From contig CAVZGE010000003.1 of NCBI GenBank assembly GCA_963774745.1, positions 62,001 to 126,000 on the forward strand: a stretch of DNA of 64,000 bases. The letters are read 5' to 3'. The first letter of the stretch is position 1. Each line of letters starts with the position of its first letter. The position numbers were made by a program, and so were the translations under genes. Of this stretch, positions 34,296 to 42,682 are shown one piece after another. This DNA is from Prado023 sp963774745 (GTDB lineage Bacteria; Actinomycetota; Actinomycetes; S36-B12; CAIYMF01). Below the pieces are notes generated by a model, which was not told the origin of the DNA, did no database searches, and worked only from the letters and a program-made list of their open reading frames with translations.

Positions 34296-34865
34296 ATGGG
34301 CATGTTCGACTCGATCATGGGCCGGCGGAAGCCCGCCCGCCCCGACCTCGACGCCATCTTCGGCCTGCCCAGCGCGGCCATCACCCTCTCGGCCAGCCTC
34401 GGGTTCGAGGCAACGGGCACCGGGGCCGTGGCCTTCCGGGTGCCCGACGGGCGGGCGTTCGCCGAGGTCCAGGCCGAGATCGAGGCACTGCTGGCCGCAT
34501 CCGGCAACCCGGCCGTGGAGCTCACCGCCGACCAGTACGGCTACACCTGGATGGTCGTGTCGACCGACCCGCCGGACGTGGGTGCGCTGGTCACCCACCT
34601 GCACGCGGTGAACGTGTCGCTGCAGGACAGCGGGTTCGGCCCGCAGCTGCTGTGCTCGACCTCGATGTTCACCGGGCCGGGCGGGCGGCCGCTGGCGATG
34701 GTGTACCTGTTCAAGCAGGGCTCGTTCTACCCGTTCGCCCCGGCGGGCGGCCAGACCCGCGACACCATGCTCGAGCTGCAGATCCGCGACCTGCTGCGCG
34801 ACGAGCTGGCGGTGGAGAGGGACCTGTCGCGCTGGTTCCCGATCTGGGGCGCCCCGGGGCTGTAG
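34296..34865 (+). CDS. pspAB: PspA-associated protein PspAB
   Basis: 189 residues starting directly after the htpX stop. The opening MGMFDSIMGRRKPARPDLDA and the TADQYGYTWMVV region are typical of the PspAB family, which accompanies pspA in actinobacteria. The biochemical role is not established; the link to PspA is by gene neighbourhood and family naming. Soluble, no membrane helix. Confidence 0.9.
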   Translation: MGMFDSIMGRRKPARPDLDAIFGLPSAAITLSASLGFEATGTGAVAFRVPDGRAFAEVQAEIEALLAASGNPAVELTADQYGYTWMVVSTDPPDVGALVTHLHAVNVSLQDSGFGPQLLCSTSMFTGPGGRPLAMVYLFKQGSFYPFAPAGGQTRDTMLELQIRDLLRDELAVERDLSRWFPIWGAPGL

Positions 34866-34879
34866 CGCCCCACCGCGAC

Positions 34880-36082
34880 TCAGTCCGGCGTTGGGGTGGC
34901 GCCGACCCCGGGGAGGGCCAGCATCCGGTCCAGGGCCACCCGGGCCCAGTGCGAGGTGTCGGCGTCGACCACGATCCGGTTGACCACGTTGCCGGCGACC
35001 AGGTTCTCCAGGGCCCAGACCAGGTGCGGCAGGTCGATCCGGTTCATCGTCGAGCAGTAGCAGACCGAGCGGTCCAGGAACGTGACCTGCTTGTCCGGGT
35101 GGGCCAGGGCCAGCCGCCGCACCAGGTTCAGCTCCGTGCCGATCGCCCACGCGGAGCCGGGTTCGGCGGCGTCCAGGACCTTGATGATGTACTCGGTGGA
35201 CCCGACGTGGTCGGCCTTCTGGACCACCTCGTGGCGGCACTCCGGGTGCACGAGGATGTTGACCCCGGGGATCCGCTCGCGCGCCTCGTCGACCACGGCC
35301 TCGGTGAACCGTCCGTGCACCGAGCAGTGCCCGCGCCAGAGGACGACCTTCGCGGTGCGCATCTGCTCGTCGGTGAGGCCGCCGCCGGGCCTGTGCGGGT
35401 CGTACACGACGCAGTCGTCCAGGCTCAGGCCCAGGTCGAGCACCGCGGTGTTGCGCCCGAGGTGCTGGTCGGGCAGGAAGAAGACCCGCTCGCCCTGCTC
35501 GAAGGCCCACTCCAGGGACTGACGGGCGTTGCTCGACGTGCAGATCGTGCCCCCGTTGCGCCCGGTGAACGCCTTGATCGCGGCGGTGGAGTTCATGTAG
35601 GTGATCGGGATGGTCGCCTCCGCCAGGCCGAGGTCGACGAAGCGCTCCCACGCGTCCTCCACCTGCCCGATCTCGGCCATGTCGGCCATCGAGCAGCCGG
35701 CGGCGAGGTCGGGGAGGATCACCTGCTGGTCGTCGGTGGTCAGGATGTCGGCACTCTCGGCCATGAAGTGCACGCCGCAGAAGACGATGAACTCCGCGTC
35801 CGGGTGGGCAGCCGCCTGCTGGGCGAGCTTGAAGGAGTCCCCGGTGACGTCGGCGAACTCGATGACCTCGTCGCGCTGGTAGTGGTGGCCCAGGATGTAG
35901 GCGCGCGATCCGAGGGCCGCACGTGCGCGTCGGGCCCGCTCCACCAGGCCGGGGTCCGAGGCCGCAGGCAGGGCGCCCGGGCACTCGACGCCCTTCTCGG
36001 TGTCCAGGTCGGTGCCCTGGCCGAGCAGGAGCAGGGCCAGCGGGGTCGGTTGCGGCTCGGTCCAGGCAGCCGTGTCGGTCAT
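34880..36082 (-). CDS. nadA: Quinolinate synthase
   Basis: 400 residues, [4Fe-4S] enzyme condensing iminoaspartate and dihydroxyacetone phosphate to quinolinate for NAD. Motifs include GHHYQRDEVIEFADVTGDSF, YMNSTAAIKAF, VHPECRHEV and CSTMNRIDLPHLVWALE; the three cluster Cys lie in the CGVHFMAE, HPECRHE and CYCSTMNR regions. The ATG at 36082, with GAGGAAGG upstream, gives MTDTAAWTEPQPTPLALLLL as in streptomycete NadA; the ATG at 36115 has no ribosome site. nadB and nadC are not in the window. Confidence 0.95.
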   Translation of the reverse strand: MTDTAAWTEPQPTPLALLLLGQGTDLDTEKGVECPGALPAASDPGLVERARRARAALGSRAYILGHHYQRDEVIEFADVTGDSFKLAQQAAAHPDAEFIVFCGVHFMAESADILTTDDQQVILPDLAAGCSMADMAEIGQVEDAWERFVDLGLAEATIPITYMNSTAAIKAFTGRNGGTICTSSNARQSLEWAFEQGERVFFLPDQHLGRNTAVLDLGLSLDDCVVYDPHRPGGGLTDEQMRTAKVVLWRGHCSVHGRFTEAVVDEARERIPGVNILVHPECRHEVVQKADHVGSTEYIIKVLDAAEPGSAWAIGTELNLVRRLALAHPDKQVTFLDRSVCYCSTMNRIDLPHLVWALENLVAGNVVNRIVVDADTSHWARVALDRMLALPGVGATPTPD

Positions 36083-36251
36083 CGCGGGGGCCTTCCTCGT
36101 GCGGCGGGCCTCCATCGTTCCACAGAGTCGCCACCCTTACTCGACCATCCGGTCGGCGAGCACGGCGTGGAGGACCTGGGCGGCACGGAACGTTCTCCAG
36201 TGCACGCCGTGCAGCGGATGCATTCGTTCGACGGGCCCGGCAGCCTCGCGA

Positions 36252-36653
36252 CTACCCCGTTGCCAGCCGCTGCCGCATCGCTTCCTGGAGCGCGACGCCC
36301 ACATCCGGGCGGATCCTCTCCAGCTCGCGGAACGCAGTGCCGAACATCTTCCACACCGTGGCCTGCTCGGTGACCGTCACGGTCGCCGTGCGTCGACCCC
36401 CACCGAGGATGGCGATCTCGCCGAAGAAGTCCCCCGCGCCCAGCGTCCGCAGCTCGTGGCCGTCGTGGGTGACCGAGACCTGCCCCGCGTCCAGGACGTA
36501 GAAGGCATACCCCGAGCTGCCCTCGAGCACCACTGGTCGCCCCGGGTCATACTCCTCGACGTCGAACCGGGGAGCCAGGACCTCAGCCGCGTCGGCCGGC
36601 AGGTCGGCGAACAGCGGCACACGCAGCAGGTCCTGGGGGGTCGGGTGTCTCAT
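36252..36653 (-). CDS. Single cyclic-nucleotide-binding (CNMP) domain protein
   Basis: 133 residues consisting of one CAP-like beta-roll. The phosphate-binding cassette reads GDFFGEIAILGGGRRTATVT, close to the cAMP-binding FGE(I/L)AL---RTAT pattern, so ligand binding is likely. There is no DNA-binding or enzyme domain, hence it may be a free sensor or buffer. The 220-base gap upstream to glxK contains no further gene. Confidence 0.87.
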   Translation of the reverse strand: MRHPTPQDLLRVPLFADLPADAAEVLAPRFDVEEYDPGRPVVLEGSSGYAFYVLDAGQVSVTHDGHELRTLGAGDFFGEIAILGGGRRTATVTVTEQATVWKMFGTAFRELERIRPDVGVALQEAMRQRLATG

Positions 36654-36874
36654 GGCTGTCCTTCACGCTCGGAGCCGGGGATCAGCAGAAACTACTACGC
36701 GCTTGACCACCGACCCGGCGAAGGAGGGGCGCCGATTGCGGAGTTCGTCCAACGTTCACCGATGGGTCGCATTCCCTCCACAGCTGCGAACGATGGAGCG
36801 GCCGGACGTTGCCCATCCTCCGAGCGTTCCCCTGGCGATCCGGGCCGCCCTCGCGGATGCCAGACTTCCGCCTC

Positions 36875-37978
36875 GTGAGGGTGCTGATCTGTCCGGACTC
36901 GTTCACCGGCACGCTCTCGGCCGCTGAGGCTGCCCAGGCGATGGCCGAGGGGTGGGCCACCGTGGCGCCCGGCGATGACCTGGTCCTGCGTCCGCTGTCG
37001 GACGGGGGGCCTGGATTCCTGGACGCGATCGGCGCCGGACGAGGCGGGGTGCGGCACGTGATGCCGGTCACCGGACCACTGGGCACGCCCGTCGAGGCGG
37101 GGTACCTCGTGACCGACGCCGGGACCGCGTGGATCGAGTCCGCCAGCGCTGCGGGACTGCACCTCCTCCCGGCCGACCAGCGCGACCCCACCCGCACGAC
37201 CTCCCGCGGCGTGGGTGAGCTGGTGGCCGCGGCCCGGGCCGCAGGGGTGCGCCGGATCGTGGTCGGCGTGGGGGGCACAGGGACCTGCGACGGGGGAGCC
37301 GGCCTGCTTGAGGCCCTCGGTGCCACGTCGCACCCTCCCGGCGTGTTGTCCGGGGGCGGTGGCGCGCTGGCGGACCTGACCCGGCTCGACCTCGGCCCGG
37401 CCCTCGACGCCGTGGCGGGGATCACGCTGGAGGTCGCCACCGACGTCGACGTCCCCCTGCTCGGTCCCCGCGGGGCGGCTCGCGGGTTCGCCCCGCAGAA
37501 GGGTGCGACCCCGGAGCAGGTCGAGCAGCTCGAGGTGGCGATGGCGCACTGGGCGGCCCTGCTCGGGCGGACTGTCGACGGGCGCTCCGCGGCGGTTGCG
37601 CTCGGCGCCGGTGCGGGGGGCGGCCTCGGCGCCGCCCTGATCCGGCTGGGCGGCCAGCGGGTGCCGGGCATCGGCACGGTGCTCGAGGCCGCCGGCATCG
37701 CCGGGCTGATCGAGGGCGTCGACCTCGTGATCACGGGGGAGGGGTCCTTCGACTGGCAGTCGCTGCGCGGGAAGGTCGTGGCGGGAGTGGCCGCTTGCGC
37801 CCTGCAGCGCGCGGTGCCGGTGCTCGTCCTGGCGGGACGGGTCGAGGTGAGCCGTCGCGAGTGGATCACGGCCGGCGTGGCCGCAGCGTTCCCGGCCGCC
37901 GCGGACCCGGGGGAGTCCCATGCCCAGGGCGTGGCCCGGGCCGCCGCCCGCGCCGCCCGCACCTGGTCGCGGGGCTGA
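36875..37978 (+). CDS. glxK: Glycerate kinase
   Basis: 367 residues. The GTG at 36875 yields VRVLICPDSFTGTLSAAEAA, the standard beginning of GK-I enzymes; longer frames add unrelated sequence. Other conserved parts are LSDGGPGFLDAI, GVGGTGTCDGGAG and ITGEGSFDWQSLRGKV. It phosphorylates glycerate (usually to 2-phosphoglycerate) in glyoxylate or serine-related salvage. No glyoxylate genes adjoin it. Confidence 0.93.
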   Translation: MRVLICPDSFTGTLSAAEAAQAMAEGWATVAPGDDLVLRPLSDGGPGFLDAIGAGRGGVRHVMPVTGPLGTPVEAGYLVTDAGTAWIESASAAGLHLLPADQRDPTRTTSRGVGELVAAARAAGVRRIVVGVGGTGTCDGGAGLLEALGATSHPPGVLSGGGGALADLTRLDLGPALDAVAGITLEVATDVDVPLLGPRGAARGFAPQKGATPEQVEQLEVAMAHWAALLGRTVDGRSAAVALGAGAGGGLGAALIRLGGQRVPGIGTVLEAAGIAGLIEGVDLVITGEGSFDWQSLRGKVVAGVAACALQRAVPVLVLAGRVEVSRREWITAGVAAAFPAAADPGESHAQGVARAAARAARTWSRG

Positions 37979-38135
37979 TCGCCGACCGGACGGCGGCCCG
38001 TGATGGGCCCGACGCGGCGGCGCGCGGTTGGTCGAACTCCCGAACTCGTGTCAGCATGGGTGCACCGGGAATGCCGCACGACGTGTTCGCGTTGCCCCGA
38101 TGTAGACCGCCACGATGCTCAGTAGGAGGGCACCG

Positions 38136-38501
38136 ATGACCGCCGAGACCAGCACCGAGACCACCGCCCCCGTCAGCGATGGGATCGTCCTGACCGAGGT
38201 TGCCGCCGACAAGGTGCGTACCCTGCTCGACTCCGAGGGCCGCGACGACCTCGCGCTGCGCGTGGCCGTTCAGCCCGGTGGCTGCTCCGGCCTTCGCTAC
38301 CAGCTCTTCTTCGACGAGCGCTCCCTCGACGGCGACGTCCGCAAGGACTTCGGCGGGGTCGAGGTCGTGACCGACCGGATGAGCGCCCCGTACCTGTCCG
38401 GCGCCACGATCGACTTCGTCGACTCGATCGAGAAGCAGGGCTTCACGATCGACAACCCGAACGCGACCGGCTCCTGCGCGTGCGGTGACTCGTTCCACTG
38501 A
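38136..38501 (+). CDS. erpA: A-type iron-sulfur cluster insertion protein ErpA
   Basis: 121 residues; ATG preceded by GGAGGG at five bases. The three cluster-binding Cys are present: VQPGGCSGLRYQL and, at the end, GSCACGDSF. It delivers Fe-S clusters to apoproteins. The same gene (Rv2204c type) sits near adoK and the cytochrome oxidase genes in mycobacteria, and here too. Confidence 0.95.
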   Translation: MTAETSTETTAPVSDGIVLTEVAADKVRTLLDSEGRDDLALRVAVQPGGCSGLRYQLFFDERSLDGDVRKDFGGVEVVTDRMSAPYLSGATIDFVDSIEKQGFTIDNPNATGSCACGDSFH

Positions 38502-38557
38502 CCTGACCGGCTAGGGTCACCTGCGTCGCCACCGACCGACCAGGGGGTCACCCACGC

Positions 38558-39544
38558 ATGCGGATCGTCGTCACCGGCTCGATCGCCACGGACCACCTCA
38601 TGACCTTCCCGGGTCGGTTCGCCGACTCGATCGTCCTGGACAAGCTGGACAAGATCTCGCTGTCGTTCCTGGTCGATGAGCTGGAGGTGCGTCGCGGCGG
38701 GGTGGCGGCCAACATCGCCTTCGGGATGGGCGTGCTCGGCCTGAGCCCGATCCTGGTGGGGGCCGTCGGCCCGGACTTCGCCGACTACCGATCGTGGCTG
38801 CAGCGCCACGGTGTGGACACCGAGTCCGTGCACGTCTCCGAGGTGCGGCACACGGCCCGGTTCGTGTGCACCACCGACGAGCACGCGAACCAGATCGCCA
38901 CGTTCTACGCCGGGGCCATGCAGGAGGCCCGGGACATCGAGCTCGGGCCGGTCGTCGAGCGCGTGGGCACCGTGGACCTGGTCCTGGTCGGGGCCAACGA
39001 CCCCGAGGCGATGATGCGCCACACCGAGGAGTGCCGCTACCGGCGGATCCCGTTCGCGGCCGACCCCTCCCAGCAGCTGGCCCGCATGCACGGTGACGAG
39101 ATCCGCCAGCTCGTCGACGGGGCGGCCTACCTGTTCACCAACGAGTACGAGGCGGCGCTCACCGAGCAGAAGACCGGGTGGAGCAGCGAGGAGATCCTCG
39201 ACCGGGTGGGCACGCGGATCACCACCCTGGGACCCAGCGGCGTGCGCATCGAGCGCAAGGGCGCGGACATGATCCAGGTGCCCACCCCCAAGGAGACCCA
39301 CAAGGCGGACCCGACCGGCGTCGGGGACGCGTTCCGTGCCGGCTTCCTCGCGGGCCTGGCCTGGGGCCTGCCCCTGCAGCGGTGCGCCCAGGTGGGGTCG
39401 CTGCTGGCCACGCACGTCATCGAGAGCATCGGGACCCAGGAGTACGAGCTGGCGCGGCGCTCGTTCCTGCTGCGGATCCGGGAGGCCTACGGCGACCAGG
39501 CCGCCGAGGAGATCGGCATGCACATCAGCCTGGCCAGGCCCTGA
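38558..39544 (+). CDS. adoK: Adenosine kinase, PfkB family
   Basis: 328 residues. PfkB marks: N-terminal MRIVVTGSIATDHLMTFPGR, the RRGGVAANIAFGMGVLGL sugar-binding region, and the C-terminal ADPTGVGDAFRAGFLAGLAW with the catalytic Asp and anion hole. It resembles mycobacterial AdoK (Rv2202c), and the neighbours erpA and ctaC agree with that. It would phosphorylate adenosine to AMP. A TAGGGT -10 lies at 38512-38517. Confidence 0.9.
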   Translation: MRIVVTGSIATDHLMTFPGRFADSIVLDKLDKISLSFLVDELEVRRGGVAANIAFGMGVLGLSPILVGAVGPDFADYRSWLQRHGVDTESVHVSEVRHTARFVCTTDEHANQIATFYAGAMQEARDIELGPVVERVGTVDLVLVGANDPEAMMRHTEECRYRRIPFAADPSQQLARMHGDEIRQLVDGAAYLFTNEYEAALTEQKTGWSSEEILDRVGTRITTLGPSGVRIERKGADMIQVPTPKETHKADPTGVGDAFRAGFLAGLAWGLPLQRCAQVGSLLATHVIESIGTQEYELARRSFLLRIREAYGDQAAEEIGMHISLARP

Positions 39545-39553
39545 TCGACGACC

Positions 39554-40291
39554 GTGCCCGTCGAGCCCGGGGTACCGCGGTGGGTGCTGCCTGACCTGCA
39601 GGACATGCCCGCGGGCCAGGAGCTTGTGGCCCTCGGCGCCGACCTCTCGCCGGGCATGCTCCTCGCGGGCTACCGCAGCGGGCTGTTCGCGATGGCCGAC
39701 GGGCCGGACCTCGGGTGGTGGTCACCGGACCCGCGGGGCATCCTGCTCCCGGGCCAGGTGCACGTCGGCAGGTCGCTGCGCCGGGCCCTGAGCCGGTTCG
39801 AGGTCAGCATCGACCGGGCCTTCGCCGACGTCGTGGCCGCCTGCGCGGATCCGCGCCGCCCGCACGGCTGGATCAGCCCTGAGTACGCGGACTCCTATCG
39901 TCATCTGCACCAGCTGGGGTGGGCGCACTCGATCGAGGTCTGGGACGCCGGGGGTGAGCTGGCCGGGGGGCTGTTCGGCGTCGAGGTGGGCGGCTTGTTC
40001 GCCGCGGAGTCGAAGTTCCACGTGCGCACGGATGCCTCGAAGGCCGCCGTGGTGGCCCTCGCCGAGCTGCTCGGGGCCGATGGCGACCGCCGCCGGGTCA
40101 TCGACGTCCAGTGGTGCACGCCGCACCTGGCCTCGCTGGGTGCGGTGCAGGTGCCGCGCGCCGTCTACCTGCGCGCGCTGCCGGCGGCGCTCGGGTGTCG
40201 GCCGGTGCTGGCCGATCAGCCCAGGGCGGGCGAACCGGGGACGGGCGAACCGGGTGTTCCGCCCAGGCGGATCAGGTGGCGCAGGGGCTGA
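39554..40291 (+). CDS. aat: Leucyl/phenylalanyl-tRNA--protein transferase
   Basis: 245 residues from GTG 39554, nine bases after adoK. It transfers Leu or Phe from tRNA to N-terminal Lys/Arg of proteins, making N-degrons for ClpS/ClpAP. Typical are VALGADLSPGMLLAGYRSGL, GWWSPDPRGILLP, GLFGVEVGGLFAAESKFH and DVQWCTPHLASLGA. The last 25 residues are Pro/Gly/Arg-rich with a short 13-base DNA repeat and overlap the 3' end of tusA on the other strand by 76 bases. Confidence 0.93.
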   Translation: MPVEPGVPRWVLPDLQDMPAGQELVALGADLSPGMLLAGYRSGLFAMADGPDLGWWSPDPRGILLPGQVHVGRSLRRALSRFEVSIDRAFADVVAACADPRRPHGWISPEYADSYRHLHQLGWAHSIEVWDAGGELAGGLFGVEVGGLFAAESKFHVRTDASKAAVVALAELLGADGDRRRVIDVQWCTPHLASLGAVQVPRAVYLRALPAALGCRPVLADQPRAGEPGTGEPGVPPRRIRWRRG

Positions 40292-40567
40292 CCCGGGTGC
40301 TCGTTGACCGTGTGCGGCTCGGGCCCGCCCGCCCCAGGGTCCTCGGTCGACCGGGGATCGGCTCCCTCGGCCAGCAGCTCGGTGACCACGCAGGACGTGC
40401 CCCCGCAGCCGGCACCACGCGGGAACGTCGTACTCGGCCGCCGGGTCGTCGGTGAGCAGCTCCACCAGGCTGCCGGCCGGCAGCGCGGCGGCGGTCCGGG
40501 CCAGGCGGATGATCGGGACCGGGCAGAGCACGCCGCGAGCCTCGACCGTGGCGTCGGCGGCCCTCAC
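40216..40567 (-). CDS. TusA-family sulfurtransferase (frame broken by one extra base)
   Basis: From GTG 40567 the frame reads VEARGVLCPVPIIRLARTAA (conserved Cys-Pro-x-Pro of TusA) to PAWCRLRG. It then runs into non-coding sequence, while another frame continues with strong codon bias (SCVVTELLAEGADPRSTEDP) to a stop at 40216. Removing one base in the C-run 40400-40404 joins them into 116 residues. TusA proteins accept sulfur from cysteine desulfurases, and this gene overlaps the desulfurase stop by 4 bases (GTGA). The insertion is probably a sequencing error; a true mutation is possible. Confidence 0.75.
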
Positions 40568-41694
40568 GAACTGGCCCGACCCGCCGAGGCCCGGGCGGCT
40601 GCGATGGCTGCGGGCAGGACGGTCAGGAAGCCGGCGACGTCGGCCTCGGTGGCCTCGGGGGGCAGGCTCACCCGCAGGTTCCCGTGGGTGATCGCCCCCA
40701 TGGCCGCCAGCACGTGGCTGGGCCGGCGCGTGTCCGCGGTGCACGCCGAGCCGGAGCTGACCGCGAATCCGGCACGGTCGAGCTCGGAGACCAGCACCTC
40801 GCCGTCGGCGTAGAGGATGGTGAAGCAGACGATGTGCGGCGCCGAGCCGGGCCGGCCCAGGGCCAGGACATCCGGCGCGAGGGCGGGGACCCGCTCGCGC
40901 AGGATCGTCAGCAGCCGTGCTCGGTGGGTCGCCGTGTGGCCGAGGGACGCTGTTGCCTGCTCGAGGGCAGTCGCGGCCGCCACCGCACCGGGGACGTCGG
41001 GGAACCCGGCCCAGCGGCCCGCCTCGTCAGTGGGCACCGGGCTGCGCCACCGCACCCCGGTGCGCACCGCCAGGATGCCGACGCCGGCGGGGCCACCCCA
41101 CTTGTGGGCACTTCCGGCGAGCACGTCCCAGTGCGGCGTCACCGGCACCGACCCCAGCGCCGCGCATGCGTCGACGAGCAGGGGGACCCCGGCGGCAGCA
41201 GCGGCCTCGTGCACCTGCTCCAGGGGCTGGATGGCCCCGACCTCGTGATTCACGTGCTGCACGGCTGCCAGCGCGACCCCAGGGGCCCGCACGGCCCTGC
41301 GAAGGGCCTTCACCTCAACCTCAGCCTGAGGGTTGACCGGGACGAGCACGGGGTCCTCACCGGGTGCGACCCAGTCTGCGGCCCGAAGCACGGCGGAGTG
41401 CTCGACCGCACTGGCCACGACGGTCGAGCCGACCTTCCGCCGGCCCCGCGCCAGCCCGAGCAGGCCCATGTGCACGGCCTGGGTTCCCGACGCCGTGAAG
41501 ACCACCTCCTGGGGCAGGGCGCCGATGCACGTGGCCACCGAGGCCCGGGCGGCGTCGAGCAGCTGCCGGGCGACCCGACCATCGCGGTGCAGGCGCGCCG
41601 GATCGGCCCACCCGTGGTCCAGCGCAGCGTCGAGGGCGCGCCTGGCCTCGGGCCCCAGGGGCAGGCCGGAGGCGGCATCGAAGGACCGCGACAT
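40564..41694 (-). CDS. Cysteine desulfurase, NifS/IscS-like
   Basis: 376 residues, class V PLP enzyme. PLP Lys is in GSAHKWGGPAGVG, His in VQHVNHEVGAIQ, active-site Cys in AVSSGSACTADTRRP. It removes sulfur from cysteine and, given the overlapping tusA downstream, probably passes persulfide to it for tRNA thiolation or Fe-S assembly. ATG 41694 is used; a GTG nine bases upstream is possible. The gene is divergent from ctaC, a placement I know from other actinobacteria. Confidence 0.92.
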   Translation of the reverse strand: MSRSFDAASGLPLGPEARRALDAALDHGWADPARLHRDGRVARQLLDAARASVATCIGALPQEVVFTASGTQAVHMGLLGLARGRRKVGSTVVASAVEHSAVLRAADWVAPGEDPVLVPVNPQAEVEVKALRRAVRAPGVALAAVQHVNHEVGAIQPLEQVHEAAAAAGVPLLVDACAALGSVPVTPHWDVLAGSAHKWGGPAGVGILAVRTGVRWRSPVPTDEAGRWAGFPDVPGAVAAATALEQATASLGHTATHRARLLTILRERVPALAPDVLALGRPGSAPHIVCFTILYADGEVLVSELDRAGFAVSSGSACTADTRRPSHVLAAMGAITHGNLRVSLPPEATEADVAGFLTVLPAAIAAARASAGRASS

Positions 41695-41744
41695 GCCGTA
41701 CACGGTATCGGTGACCCCCGTGGCACCGCAGCCGGTTCCTGCGC

Positions 41745-41750
41745 TAGTCT
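41745..41750 (+). promoter_or_regulatory. -10 element of the ctaC-ctaD-ctaF operon
   Basis: TAGTCT, about 78 bases before the ctaC start in the gap to the divergent desulfurase gene. No clear -35. Confidence 0.4.
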
Positions 41751-41827
41751 CGCCCCGTTCAGCGTCCGAGGCGCGCCTGTGCCCGCACAGCGCGGATTGG
41801 CCCAACCAGTCGAGGGGATCACCAGAC

Positions 41828-42682
41828 GTGGTAGCAGATCGCACCGACCGTTCCCGGTCGATGCGCCGGTGGGGGGCCGGGGCAGGAGCCGCGGCCATCG
41901 CCCTGCTGGCGTCCGGGTGCAGCGCACAGGAGGCGCTGTCCCTGAATGCCCCCGAGGGCGCCACCGAGCAGGCGCCGATCATCGAGAGCCTCTGGTTCGG
42001 GGCCTGGGTGGCGGTTGCCGTCGTCGGCCTGCTGACCGGCGGCCTGATCCTCTTCGCAGCGATCCGCTTCCGCCGCAAGGAGGGTGACGGAGCCCCGAAG
42101 CAGATGCGGTACAACGTGCCGCTCGAGGTGATGTACACGATCGTCCCCCTGGTCATGATCATGGGCATGTTCTTCTTCACGGCGCGCGACCAGATGGAGC
42201 TGACCAAGGTCTCGGCCAACCCGGACAACACGATCGGTGTCGTCGGCTTCCGGTGGAGCTGGGCCTTCAACTACGTCGAGGACGACGTCTACGACGTCGG
42301 CACCGCCGAGGTCGAGGACACCCCCACGCTGTACCTGCCGGTCAACGAGTCGGTCGTCTTCGAGCTGCAGAGCCCGGACGTCATCCACTCGTTCTGGATC
42401 CCGGCCTTCCTGATGAAGATGGACGTGTTCCCCGACCGGTTGAACAAGTTCGAGGTGACGCCGAACAAGGTCGGCACCTACGCCGGTCGTTGTGCCGAGC
42501 TGTGCGGGGTCGACCATGCCCGGATGCTGTTCACGGTGAAGGTCGTCGAGCGCGCCGAGTACGACCGGCACATGGCCGAGCTGCGGGCCAAGGGCCAGGT
42601 CGGATCGATCGAGACCGACCGCATCTCCCGCGAGGGGGAGCGCTACTGGGAGTCCGACCGCTACCCGGAGGTGACGCCGTGA
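41828..42682 (+). CDS. ctaC: Cytochrome c oxidase subunit II
   Basis: 284 residues from a GTG at 41828. Lipoprotein signal with lipobox LASGC at about residue 30, two membrane helices (about 50-75 and 95-115), then the periplasmic cupredoxin domain. The CuA site is intact: HSFWIPAF and CAELCGVDHARM (Cys-x3-Cys-x3-His-x2-Met). In actinobacteria it receives electrons from the diheme cytochrome c of the bc1 complex within a supercomplex. Stop overlaps ctaD by 4 bases. Confidence 0.95.
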   Translation: MVADRTDRSRSMRRWGAGAGAAAIALLASGCSAQEALSLNAPEGATEQAPIIESLWFGAWVAVAVVGLLTGGLILFAAIRFRRKEGDGAPKQMRYNVPLEVMYTIVPLVMIMGMFFFTARDQMELTKVSANPDNTIGVVGFRWSWAFNYVEDDVYDVGTAEVEDTPTLYLPVNESVVFELQSPDVIHSFWIPAFLMKMDVFPDRLNKFEVTPNKVGTYAGRCAELCGVDHARMLFTVKVVERAEYDRHMAELRAKGQVGSIETDRISREGERYWESDRYPEVTP

